From positions 434,001 to 498,000 of the forward strand of contig OZ242304.1 in the NCBI GenBank assembly GCA_965207915.1: 64,000 nt of DNA, given 5' to 3'. Numbering within the stretch: position 1 is the first letter of the stretch; every line of letters begins with the position of its first letter. The DNA is from VXNJ01 sp009840625 (lineage in GTDB: Bacteria; Chloroflexota; UBA11872; VXNJ01). The position numbers and the translations under genes are program-made. Positions 27,470 through 35,486 of the stretch are shown here, piece by piece. The notes beneath the pieces were generated by a model, which was given only the letters and a program-made list of their open reading frames with translations, made no database searches and was not told where the DNA came from.

Positions 27470-28600
27470 TTATCCACTTTTGGCCGCCTGGCTCCGGCCG
27501 CGGTCGTCAAGGAACCTGGCGTAGAAGCTGGCGCTGGCTTCGGCAACGCTGACGTGGGTGAAGTTGTCCAGTACCCGGCGCCGGCCGGCCCTCCCGTAAT
27601 GGCTGCGCAGGCCGGGCGAGCGTAGTCGATCCAGTGACCGGGCCAACGCCCCGGGGTCGGCCTGCGGGACGATCAGTCCGGCTTCGCCAATGACCAGCGG
27701 GATGGCGCCCGAATCCGAACCGACGACTACCCGCTCGCAAGCCATGGCCTCAACCAGCACCCTGCCGAACTGTTCCATCCAATTGGACCGATCCAGCGAG
27801 GGCAGCACCAACACCTGGACGGAGTTGAGGAATTCGGGCATTTGGCCCGAATCGAATCGGCCCAGGATCTCTATCCGGCCGGCCAGCGGCCCGTCCGTGC
27901 CGGCGCGGCGCAATTCACCGACCAGCGGCCCGGTGCCGGCGAAGCGCAGGCGCGGCGCCGGATCGAGCATCGCCGCGGCCTGCAACAGCGTGGTCAATCC
28001 CTTCTCCGGCACCAGTCGGCCGGCGTAGCCGACCACCAGTTCTTCGCCGGCCGCTGCACCGCCGCCGGCGGATGAAAACGTTTCCGGGTCGATTCCGAAC
28101 TGCGGAATGGTCGCCAGCGGGCCAGCGAACCCCTTCGTGCGCAGCACCCGGGCCGCCTGCTCGGTGCCGGCAATAGCGCCGCAGGTGCGGTAGCAATAGC
28201 GCTCGACCAGCGAAAACGGCGGCGGGTAGCGCCGCAGCAGGTTCTGCCAAGCGAAAAACAGGCTGGGAATTCGACGCCGGCGCGCGGCGAAAGCGGCCAA
28301 CCCGGCGGCCAGGTTGTAGGGCTCCTCGTCAATGTGCAAGAGGTCCGGACGGAGCCGGTCCAGCAGGCGACCGAGCCCCGGGAAATGGTGCAGGTGAAAA
28401 CGCCCGTTAAAGCGACAGTCCAAGAAGTAAAACCGGTATCCGTCCGGGTCGCCCGGCTCGTGTTCCTGCCGCTCCTGACCTTCACCCCAGTGACGCGGCC
28501 CAACGGCGGCGACATCGAGGCCGGGCTGGGCGGACAGAGCGGTCAGCTTCTTGCGGTACTCGCGCGCCAGGAAAGCTTTTGAGAGGAGCAGTACCTTCAT
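27470..28600 (-). CDS. GT4-family glycosyltransferase
   Basis: 376 residues from an ATG that overlaps the stop of the upstream glycosyltransferase by 4 nt (ATGA); the open frame extends further but the extension is anti-coding noise. The C-lobe has VGYAGRLVPEKGLTTLLQA and the retaining-GT motif EQFGRVLVEAMACERVVVGSDSGAIP. A DGYRFYFLDCRFNGRFHLHHFPGL region is in the acceptor lobe. The donor and acceptor are unknown; the cluster suggests a cell-surface glycan or glycolipid. Confidence 0.85.
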   Translation of the reverse strand: MKVLLLSKAFLAREYRKKLTALSAQPGLDVAAVGPRHWGEGQERQEHEPGDPDGYRFYFLDCRFNGRFHLHHFPGLGRLLDRLRPDLLHIDEEPYNLAAGLAAFAARRRRIPSLFFAWQNLLRRYPPPFSLVERYCYRTCGAIAGTEQAARVLRTKGFAGPLATIPQFGIDPETFSSAGGGAAAGEELVVGYAGRLVPEKGLTTLLQAAAMLDPAPRLRFAGTGPLVGELRRAGTDGPLAGRIEILGRFDSGQMPEFLNSVQVLVLPSLDRSNWMEQFGRVLVEAMACERVVVGSDSGAIPLVIGEAGLIVPQADPGALARSLDRLRSPGLRSHYGRAGRRRVLDNFTHVSVAEASASFYARFLDDRGRSQAAKSG

Positions 28601-29661
28601 GCCAGTTCCCGGTAAACCGACAGGGTTTGCTGGGCGGTGTGCAGCCAGCTGAGCTCGGCGGCGCGGGCGGCGCCGGCGTCGATCAGTTCGGCGCGGGCAA
28701 TCGGGTCCGAGCCCAGCACCCGGATCGCCTCGGCCCATTGCCCGGGATCATCCGGCGGCAACAGCAAGGCGGCGCCGCCGGTGACCTCCGGAGTGGCGCT
28801 GCAGGCGGCGGCAATGACCGGCACCCCGTGCGCCATCGCCTCGAGCGGTTCAAGACCGAATCCTTCGTAGCGCGAGGGCGCGAGCAGCATCCTTGCGCCG
28901 GCGTAAAGGGCGTGCTTGCGGGCCTCGCTAACCGGCCCGGTGAAGACCACCCAATCGTCCACCCCCAGCGCCCCCGCCAGCGCGGCATGGTCGGGTAGCA
29001 GATCGGTTCCCGCGTTGGGCACCGATCCGGCGACCACCAACTGCGGGCGGTCCGCGGCATCGATCTGCGCCAGGGCCATGATGGCGATCGCTATGTTCTT
29101 GCGAACGTCGCCAGAACCCAGATAGATGCAATACGGGCGCCGGATACCAAGATCGGCCAGGTGCACGTCGGTTTCCGCGCGGCTGATCTTCGGTGCCGGG
29201 TGGACGCCGAGATGGACGACCCGTACCTGCTCGCGCCGGATCTGCAGGTAGTGAACGATGTCGTCGGCCGCGGCCTGCGAATCGGCGATCACCAGACGGG
29301 CCCGTTTGACCGCCCGGGCCATCAGCTGCAGATAGGCCCGCCAGCGCGGATCGGCCGAATACTCGGGAATCGCGAACCCGATCAAGTCGTGGATCGTGAC
29401 CACGTCGATGCGGCCCAGCAATGGCCCGCTGAAGTAGGGAACGTGGCAGACATCGGGATCGCGTTGCAGCACCGTAAGCGGCCAGCCAACCTGCTCCCAC
29501 CAGAGTTTGTCAAGACGCGCGCCCAGGCGCTGGGGCGGCCGCGCGGCCTCCACTCTGCAGTCCGGGGCCGCGCGGCGCAGCGCGGCGCAGAGGTTTTCGA
29601 AATACTGACCCGAACCGGTGGCGCGCTGTCCGGCAAACTGCCCGTTCAGAAGGATGTGCAT
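28597..29661 (-). CDS. GT4-family glycosyltransferase
   Basis: 354 residues. The N-lobe starts with the glycine-rich MHILLNGQFAGQRATGSGQY. The TIHDLIGF motif is typical of mannosyltransferases of the WbaZ/MtfB type. The C-lobe has YCIYLGSGDVRKNIAI and the motif SRYEGFGLEPLEAMAHGVPVIAA. It runs into the next glycosyltransferase with a 4-nt overlap and lies 34 nt after the PlsY-like gene. It is related in pattern to the enzyme at 34353-35486. Confidence 0.87.
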   Translation of the reverse strand: MHILLNGQFAGQRATGSGQYFENLCAALRRAAPDCRVEAARPPQRLGARLDKLWWEQVGWPLTVLQRDPDVCHVPYFSGPLLGRIDVVTIHDLIGFAIPEYSADPRWRAYLQLMARAVKRARLVIADSQAAADDIVHYLQIRREQVRVVHLGVHPAPKISRAETDVHLADLGIRRPYCIYLGSGDVRKNIAIAIMALAQIDAADRPQLVVAGSVPNAGTDLLPDHAALAGALGVDDWVVFTGPVSEARKHALYAGARMLLAPSRYEGFGLEPLEAMAHGVPVIAAACSATPEVTGGAALLLPPDDPGQWAEAIRVLGSDPIARAELIDAGAARAAELSWLHTAQQTLSVYRELA

Positions 29662-29695
29662 TGCGCGGGCATGGCGCGCGCCGGAAGTCGGCGCG

Positions 29696-30334
29696 CTAGC
29701 TCTTGTTCACGCCGATACGGCGACCTACTCCGTATAGCGTGCTGTCGTCGTATTTCTCCTGGTGCTTTAGCTGCAGAAGGACTGAGAGCACGGCGGCCCC
29801 GATAAACAACTCCCACGACCGGTCGACGATGGCGAAAACGAAGGGAAACAGGCGGTAGGTGACCGAGGTCGCAAAAAACGTGCGTCGCCTGGTAAGCAGC
29901 GCGATTGCCCAGATCCCCAGGGTGATGGCCGGGATAACCGGGAAGGCCCGGCCCAGATAGAAGTCGAGGAAGAACACGCACCAGCCGACCACGGTGGTTC
30001 CCCGGCTGCCGCCGCGGAACCGGGTAAATAGCGGCCAAAGTGCCCCGCTGGTCGCGCCGCCGATGCCGATCATGAGGGCGGCCCTGTCGCCCGGCAAGAA
30101 CGTGTGGGAAATATGGACCGCCAGCAGACCGACCGCGCAGTTGCTGGCGAACGTCATGACGGCCGGCCGGTAGCCACCGTTGAAGAACGAACTGTATATC
30201 GACGCGTTGCCGGTGCCTACCCGCCGGAGGTCGGCGTGTGCGAAGACGCGCGTCCACACGTAGGCGAAAGGGATGGAACCGAGAACGTAGGTGGACAACG
30301 CGAGAACCGCGTACTGGGAAAGTTCTTCGGCCAC
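29696..30334 (-). CDS. PlsY-like membrane acyltransferase, divergent
   Basis: 212 residues with about five transmembrane segments. Landmarks fit PlsY, which acylates glycerol-3-phosphate from acyl-phosphate: LGSIPFAYVWTR in the first segment, then DLRRVGTGNAS in the first loop and FRGGSRGTTVVGW (PlsY has F-GGKG-A). The usual GATN part of the second motif is replaced by SIYSSFF, and the third motif has SRG for KG. Activity on another acceptor is therefore possible. Position at the head of a glycosyltransferase pair supports a glycolipid role. Confidence 0.65.
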   Translation of the reverse strand: MAEELSQYAVLALSTYVLGSIPFAYVWTRVFAHADLRRVGTGNASIYSSFFNGGYRPAVMTFASNCAVGLLAVHISHTFLPGDRAALMIGIGGATSGALWPLFTRFRGGSRGTTVVGWCVFFLDFYLGRAFPVIPAITLGIWAIALLTRRRTFFATSVTYRLFPFVFAIVDRSWELFIGAAVLSVLLQLKHQEKYDDSTLYGVGRRIGVNKS

Positions 30335-30448
30335 GGTTATTGGCCACCCCCAAGTCGCAACGATCCTGCATTCACCCGAGGACGCCCGGCCACGGCGGCG
30401 GCGATCGTTTCGCGCCTGTCTGGCAGGCGATTGCTACAGGTCGCCCGA
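30335..30448. other. Non-coding flank of the mobile island
   Basis: No gene seen. It is the left flank between the PlsY-like gene and the direct repeat at 30449. Confidence 0.4.
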
Positions 30449-30454
30449 TTGTAC
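30449..30454. repeat. Left copy of 6-bp direct repeat TTGTAC
   Basis: TTGTAC directly precedes GGGGGCTTAT at the left end; the same TTGTAC directly follows ATAAGCCCCC at 33275-33280. The arrangement is that of a target-site duplication. Confidence 0.5.
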
Positions 30455-30584
30455 GGGGGCTTATGTGGACGACTAGACGAGTCCCCTCATACACTGCCGC
30501 CGGCAGGCTCTAGCACATGATCTAACAAAGCGTATATACTTACGCCCCCATAACGGCATATGCACAACTCTGATACAGGGACTG

Positions 30585-30722
30585 ATGTCGGAGACCTTCC
30601 GAACCTACCAGCAACGCGGCTACCTCTCGCGCCGCGGCTGCCAGCGCCTCAATCAGGTGCTGGCCGAATGCACCGACCTCTACAACGCCGAACTGCAGCT
30701 GTGGCGCCAGCAGTACAAGCAA
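30585..30722 (+). pseudogene. tnpB: tnpB, 5' fragment
   Basis: The frame from ATG 30585 begins SETFRTYQQRGYLSRRGCQR and continues LAECTDLYNAELQLWRQQYK. This is the typical N-terminus of IS605 OrfB/TnpB proteins (REC/WED start). Homology ends at about 30722; the frame then runs into unrelated sequence and stops at 30756-30758. The rest of the gene resumes at about 32206, after the IS110 insertion. Confidence 0.8.
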
Positions 30723-30927
30723 TTGTCTTTTTTGTCAAGTCCGGAAGGGGTGAGTTGAGTGGCGGTGCGGGGGAGAGCAGAGCGGGGAAGCCATGCGGTC
30801 GATCGCGAGATTTCCTGGGCCGTCACGGCCCGTTTTCATCGGATCCGCGACAGCTTCTCCGTTCTGGGCATGGCTGCGCCAGGGATCCTGCCCCGGCGGG
30901 GCGATCGACGGCGCCGGCTACCGGCGG

Positions 30928-32025
30928 TCAGCCTCGGCCCGCGGGCACGTCCCCATCCGTTATCCGATCCTCCCGGGCAGCGGCCTTCCCGCCCTCGCCG
31001 CGATCGGTCGTCGAAGCCTCGCCGACGACCGGGGACCATCCCTGGTCGGCAGCGCCGGCATCTGCTTGGGGCGGCTGTTCCGGGATCGCTTCTTCCGCGC
31101 GCCAGTACTCGCCGCTGCGCAGCATCGCGTTCAGGATGGTCAGCAGCTTGCGCATGCAGGCTGTGAGCGCTACCTTCTTGGGCTTGCCGGCCGCCAGCAG
31201 GCGCTCGTAGAACGCCCTGATCCGGGGGTTGTGCCTGGAGGCTGACAGCGCCGCCATGTAGAGCGCGGCGCGGACCCTGGCGCGTCCGCCCCATACGAAC
31301 CTTTTGCCCGAGTACTTGCCGCTGTCGCGGCTGAAGGGGGCCACCCCGACCAGGGCGCAGACCTGCTTGTTGCCCACCAGCCCCAGTTCGGGCAGATAGG
31401 CCGCGAGGACGGCCACCAGCTGGGGTCCGGCGCCGGGGACCGATGCGATCAGGCCGGCGCGGGCCCGCAGGTAGGGCGATGCGGCGATCAGCCTGGCGAT
31501 CTCCCGGTCCAGGCGCTTGATGCGGCGCTTTAAGCCGCCGACCGCCCGGCCGATGTCGGAGCGGACAATCCGGCTCCCAACCAGGCGGCGGCGGTTCTGC
31601 TCGGCGGTACGCTGGGCAACCAGCTGCAGGCGCCGGCCAGCCAGATCGGCCAGTTCCCTATTCGCCGGATCGGGCGCTGTCCAGAGCTGGTAGTGTCCGG
31701 TGGCGGCGAACCGGGCGATGACCCTTGCGTCGACCGCGTCGGTCTTGGCCAGGACGCCCATCGCGCGGGCGTAGTCGCGCACCTGGCGGGGGTTCGCGAT
31801 CGCCACCGGCAGGGACGCTCCCGCCAGCATCTCGGCCAGGGCCCGTTCCCAGCCGCCCGTGGCCTCCATGAGGACGACGGCGACCTCGAGCTCGATCAGG
31901 CGCCCGATCAGCTTCCTGATCCCGGCCCGGGTGTTGCCGAACCGCTGGACCGGCCCCTGCGGCCCGAAGGCGGCGTCGAGGTGCTCGGACGAGACGTCGA
32001 CGCCTACGAATACGGGGGCGTTCAC
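30928..32025 (-). CDS. IS110-family transposase (DEDD recombinase)
   Basis: 365 residues from GTG 32025, chosen because AGGGAG lies about 10 nt upstream; the longer frame adds an unlikely Arg/Pro-rich extension. The RuvC-like N-domain has Asp10 (GVDVSSEHLD), Glu54 (LMEATGG) and Asp96/Asp99 (TDAVDARVIARFA). The Tnp_20 C-domain has IASVPGAGPQLV and GVAPFSRDSGKYSGKR and the conserved LYMAALSASRHNP. IS110 enzymes cut and paste under guidance of a structured bridge RNA. The protein looks intact. Confidence 0.92.
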   Translation of the reverse strand: MNAPVFVGVDVSSEHLDAAFGPQGPVQRFGNTRAGIRKLIGRLIELEVAVVLMEATGGWERALAEMLAGASLPVAIANPRQVRDYARAMGVLAKTDAVDARVIARFAATGHYQLWTAPDPANRELADLAGRRLQLVAQRTAEQNRRRLVGSRIVRSDIGRAVGGLKRRIKRLDREIARLIAASPYLRARAGLIASVPGAGPQLVAVLAAYLPELGLVGNKQVCALVGVAPFSRDSGKYSGKRFVWGGRARVRAALYMAALSASRHNPRIRAFYERLLAAGKPKKVALTACMRKLLTILNAMLRSGEYWRAEEAIPEQPPQADAGAADQGWSPVVGEASTTDRGEGGKAAAREDRITDGDVPAGRG

Positions 32026-32045
32026 AGATAGACTCCCTGTAACTT

Positions 32046-32190
32046 CCCGCCGCCTTCGATCCTTCCTCGCAGATACGGGCTCCCGACGGGCCCCTGGCAA
32101 TTGTTCGGATTGCGGCGGCGGGTTACCGGGTGCGGCGACCACGCTTGACTTCGGTCTCTGCGGATCAAAGGAGAATCGGTCTACCGCACC
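32046..32190 (-). ncRNA. Candidate IS110 bridge RNA region
   Basis: The non-coding DNA 5' of the transposase is about 180 nt, the size of the bridge-RNA region of IS110-group elements. It has a 9-bp stem, CCCGCCGCC (32046-32054) with GGCGGCGGG (32114-32122), enclosing about 60 nt with further GGG/CCC pairing. I have not matched the loops to donor or target DNA, so this is a positional and structural inference. Confidence 0.4.
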
Positions 32191-32205
32191 CGGGACTTCC
32201 CGTAA

Positions 32206-33230
32206 TCAAGATACGAGGAGACTGGCAAGAGCGATTCGCTGTACGAGCGCATGAAAGCATTCACGGTGACCCGCAACTCAGATCCTTTCTGGGGCTCCGT
32301 GTCGGTAGACGTCGGCGCGGAGTGCTGATCCGGATGGAAGAAGCCCGCAAGGCCTTCTACCGCCGGTGCCAGGCAGGAGAGGAACCCGGTTTTCCCAGGT
32401 TCAAACCTTACCACCGCTACCGCACCGTCCAGATCGAGCAGCCGACTCCGGCGATGGTCAGGCTCGATAGTCTCGGCTATGCGGTCCGGATCAAGGGCCT
32501 GCCGGTGGTAAGGCTCAGGACCAAGCGGTCTCTGCCGCCGGCAGCGAACTTAAAGACCATCCGCGTTACCTTCCGGGGACGCCGGCCATCGGTGTGCCTG
32601 ACTTACGCGGTGGAGTTGGAACCTTTGCCGAAAAGCAGCTCCGGGGTCGGGCTGGACATGGGCGTACTGAGCCGCATTACCACCAGCGAGGGCGAGAAGA
32701 TTGAACGCCGCCGACCAGACCGAGAAGACATCGCCCGCAAGCAGCGGAGGCTGTCGGCGTGCGAGAAGGGCAGCAACAGGTTTCGGAGGCGGCGCCGGGT
32801 CCTGGCCAACGCCCACGACCGGGCAAGGGTCAGGGACCGCAACCGGTGCCATGAGATCACCACCGACCTGGTGCGAAGATTCGGGTTCATCGCGCTTGAG
32901 GACCTTGACAAGCCGAAGTTGACCAGGTCGGACGGAGCAAGGAAGCGCGGTCTTAACCGCGCGATATTGGAGCAAACCTGGGGACGGATCACTCAACAGT
33001 TGATCTATAAGGCCGAGAGCGCCGGTAGAGAGCTGGTATTCGTCGATCCCCGGTACACATCGCAGCGCTGCTCATCCTGCGGGGCGATGGTCAAAAAGGG
33101 CCTTGAGGAAAGAAGGCACGTATGCGGTTGCGGTCTGGACTTAGACCGCGACCACAATGCGGCCTTGAACATCCTTTACAAGGCCCTCGCGGGTGGGGTT
33201 TTGCCCGCGGCTGCCGGCGAGGCAGCGTGA
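32206..33230 (+). pseudogene. tnpB: tnpB, 3' fragment with one frameshift
   Basis: Carries the RuvC and zinc-finger part of TnpB, the RNA-guided nuclease of IS605-type elements. From 32206 one frame reads TGKSDSLYERMKAF and DPFWGSVSVDVG. After 32313-32316 homology moves to another frame (RGVLIRMEEARKAFYRRC), consistent with a single-base deletion. The rest is intact: RuvC Asp in VGLDMGVLS, Glu in IALEDLDKP, zinc cysteines CSSCG and CGCG, and the final Asp in LDRDHNAALNI. Separated from its N-terminus by IS110, it should not make functional TnpB. Confidence 0.85.
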
Positions 33231-33274
33231 ATGTATTCTGGCCGGCCGATGGTTGGTTATGTATATAAGCCCCC

Positions 33275-33280
33275 TTGTAC
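33275..33280. repeat. Right copy of 6-bp direct repeat TTGTAC
   Basis: Partner of the copy at 30449-30454; it touches the right inverted repeat end at 33274. Confidence 0.5.
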
Positions 33281-33367
33281 GGCTGGCGATTTCCAACTAA
33301 ATCCAAGAAAACTGGCGAAATTGAACGGAAAATTCCAACGTCTACGCTCACCGTGCGGAATGCACCG

Positions 33368-34327
33368 ATGCCATTAGATCCACGCTTGTTCAGGCCCGAC
33401 GCGGTCAGCCCGGAGATGACCGCATTCAATGCCCGGCTGGGCGCGGAGATTTCCGCCGTGCCGCCGATCACCGAATTCGATCCGGCCGAGGTGCGCGGCG
33501 CCGAGCGCGAAGGCCGTCCCGGCAAACCGCCGCCGGTTGCGCTGGACAACGCCTGCGAGTTGACCTGCGCCGGACCGTCGGGTGAAATCCCGATGCGGGC
33601 CTTCATACCCCGGGAGTGCGCCGGCGCATACCTGCACATCCACGGAGGGGGCTGGGTGCTGGGCGGCTACGACCTCCAGGACGAGGCGCTCTGGCGGATG
33701 GCCCGGGAGACCAACCTGGCCGTTATCAGCGTTGAATACCGGCTGGCGCCGGAGCATCCCTACCCGGCTGGGCCGGACGACTGCGAGGCGGCCGCCCGCT
33801 GGCTGGTCGAGAATTCCCGCCCCCGATTCGGGACCGACTGCCTGGTAATCGGCGGCGAATCGGCCGGCGCGCACCTCTCCGCGGTAACTGTCCTGCGGAT
33901 GCGTGACCGGCACGGTTTCACGGCCTGGTCGGGAGCCGATTTCGTTTACGGGGCGTTTGATTTCTCGGGCGCCTGCCCTTCCCGGACCCACATCGGGGCC
34001 GACAGCCTGGTGATAAACGCCGCCAACATGCCCTGGTTCGTGGGCCATTTCCTCGGGGGCCGGGAAATCGATCCCGCTGATCCGGACCTCTCCCCGCTGC
34101 ATGCCCCGTTGCACGGCCTGCCGCCCGCGTTGTTCAGCGTGGGTACAGCCGATCCGCTGCTGGACGACTCGTTGTTCATGTACGCCCGCTGGATAGCGGC
34201 CGGCAATCCCGCCGAAATCCAGATCTATCCCGGCGCCGCGCATGCCTTCGATTCCAGGCAATCACCGCTGGCCGAGCGATTCCACCAGCAGCGCCACCGA
34301 TTCCTGCGCGATTGCGCCGGCGGCTAG
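33368..34327 (+). CDS. Alpha/beta hydrolase, hormone-sensitive-lipase family esterase
   Basis: 319 residues with the HSL oxyanion motif HGGGW (92-96, in YLHIHGGGWVLGG), EYRLAPEHPYPAG, the nucleophile Ser165 in GGESAGAHL, the acid Asp in VGTADPLLDDS and the catalytic His in PGAAHAFD. It likely hydrolyses short acyl or aryl esters; the natural substrate is unknown. The ATG at 33368 is chosen because the open frame upstream runs into the mobile-element boundary. The island ends about 90 nt upstream and may have replaced the native promoter. Confidence 0.88.
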   Translation: MPLDPRLFRPDAVSPEMTAFNARLGAEISAVPPITEFDPAEVRGAEREGRPGKPPPVALDNACELTCAGPSGEIPMRAFIPRECAGAYLHIHGGGWVLGGYDLQDEALWRMARETNLAVISVEYRLAPEHPYPAGPDDCEAAARWLVENSRPRFGTDCLVIGGESAGAHLSAVTVLRMRDRHGFTAWSGADFVYGAFDFSGACPSRTHIGADSLVINAANMPWFVGHFLGGREIDPADPDLSPLHAPLHGLPPALFSVGTADPLLDDSLFMYARWIAAGNPAEIQIYPGAAHAFDSRQSPLAERFHQQRHRFLRDCAGG

Positions 34328-34352
34328 CGAACGGCCGCGCCGGCCGGAAATT

Positions 34353-35486
34353 TCAGTTCAGCGCGCTTCGATAGCTGGCCAGGGTCTCCCGCGCCGCCCG
34401 ATCCCAGTCGAATTCGCGGGCCCGGGCGACCCCGGCGCCTAGCCGGAGATCGCGGTCGGTGCCGGGTTCAAGGGCCTCTGCGAGCGCATCGGCGATAGCC
34501 TCCACGTCAAAAGGGTCCACCAACAGGGCCGCCCCGCCCGCGATCTCCGGCATGCAGGAAGCGTTGGCCGTTACCACCGGCACGGAATGCGCCATCGCTT
34601 CGATGATGGGCAACAGGAATCCTTCGGCTTCGGATACGGCCGCCAGGGCCTGGGCCCGCACATAGAGTGCCCGCAGCAAACCGTCGTCTATGCTCCCCAG
34701 GCGCACCAGGAATCCCTCTCCAAACCGGTCAATACTGGCCAGATCCTGGTCGGAGATCCAGCCGGTCGCGCCGACGTGCACCAGGCCCACGTCATGCCCG
34801 CGCGAGCGCAATTGGGCTACCGCTCGAACCGTTCGCAGCATGTTTTTGCGCGGCTGAAGGGTGCCGACGCTGAGCACGAAGCGTTCCGGCAATTGAAGTT
34901 CATCAAGGCGATCCAATTCGTCCTGAGTCGGCGGCTTCGCCAGTTTCTCGTCCAGCCCGTTGTAGATGACATCGATGCGGTCGGCATCGTAGCCGAGCAG
35001 GTCGCCGACGGCGGCGGCGGTATGTGCGGAAACGCAATGGACGCGGTCGGCAATTTCGATGCTGCGTCGCACCGCCCGGTCCAGCCGCTCGCGCAATCGC
35101 GGTTCGGCGGTGTGCGGGTGGGTCAGGTAGGTCAGGTCGTGAATCGTCAATACCCGCCGGCGGGCGAACGAATACGGCAACAAAAAGTCCGGCGAATGAA
35201 GCAGGTCCAGCCTCCCGGTGAACAGCTCCACCGGTATTGGGGCGCGCATGCGCTGCCAGATGAAGAACCCGAGTCGCGGGGATACCGGAATCAGCGACGG
35301 GATCACGCCGTGGTCGGCCAGGGACTCCTCGAAGCCGCGAGCGATTCGCTGCCCCAGGTAAAAAACGACCCATTCGATGTCCGGTTCGCGACGCCGCAGC
35401 ATCGCCAGCAACAGCGACCTGGCCGCCCTTCCAATTCCGGCGCCCTGCCACGCGGCGGCGGTGGCGTCGAATCCGACCCGGATCAA
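34353..35486 (-). CDS. GT4-family glycosyltransferase
   Basis: 377 residues from TTG 35486, which overlaps the stop of the upstream ligase gene (TTGA). The open frame continues upstream but in anti-coding sequence. The N-lobe has VGFDATAAAWQGAGIGRAARS. TIHDLTYLTHP is the mannosyltransferase-type motif. The C-lobe has VLSVGTLQPRKNMLR and the donor-site SEAEGFLLPIIEAMAHSVPVVTA. It is probably involved in surface polysaccharide assembly with the adjacent O-antigen-ligase-like protein. Confidence 0.87.
   Translation of the reverse strand: MIRVGFDATAAAWQGAGIGRAARSLLLAMLRRREPDIEWVVFYLGQRIARGFEESLADHGVIPSLIPVSPRLGFFIWQRMRAPIPVELFTGRLDLLHSPDFLLPYSFARRRVLTIHDLTYLTHPHTAEPRLRERLDRAVRRSIEIADRVHCVSAHTAAAVGDLLGYDADRIDVIYNGLDEKLAKPPTQDELDRLDELQLPERFVLSVGTLQPRKNMLRTVRAVAQLRSRGHDVGLVHVGATGWISDQDLASIDRFGEGFLVRLGSIDDGLLRALYVRAQALAAVSEAEGFLLPIIEAMAHSVPVVTANASCMPEIAGGAALLVDPFDVEAIADALAEALEPGTDRDLRLGAGVARAREFDWDRAARETLASYRSALN

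Larger units (their letters stand above)
30723..32205 (-). mobile_element. IS110-family insertion sequence inside tnpB
   Basis: About 1.48 kb of sequence separates two halves of tnpB and contains one IS110-type transposase on the minus strand with about 180-200 nt of non-coding DNA on each side. The exact ends are not certain. They are placed where TnpB homology stops and restarts. IS110 elements lack terminal inverted repeats, which fits. Confidence 0.65.
30455..33274 (+). mobile_element. TnpB-type element with 10-bp terminal inverted repeats, interrupted by IS110
   Basis: GGGGGCTTAT at 30455-30464 is the exact inverse of ATAAGCCCCC at 33265-33274, and both are flanked outside by TTGTAC. 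Without the inserted IS110 (about 1.5 kb), the unit would be about 1.3 kb: 130 nt, tnpB, and 44 nt after the stop. That is the size of a TnpB-only element. IS200/IS605 elements normally have neither inverted termini nor target duplication, so the boundaries are my inference. Confidence 0.55.

Noticed and set aside
32130..32315. Continuous frame upstream of the tnpB 3' fragment taken as its true N-terminus
   Set aside because: The sequence from 32130 is IS110 non-coding DNA, and TnpB homology before 32313 lies in a different frame.
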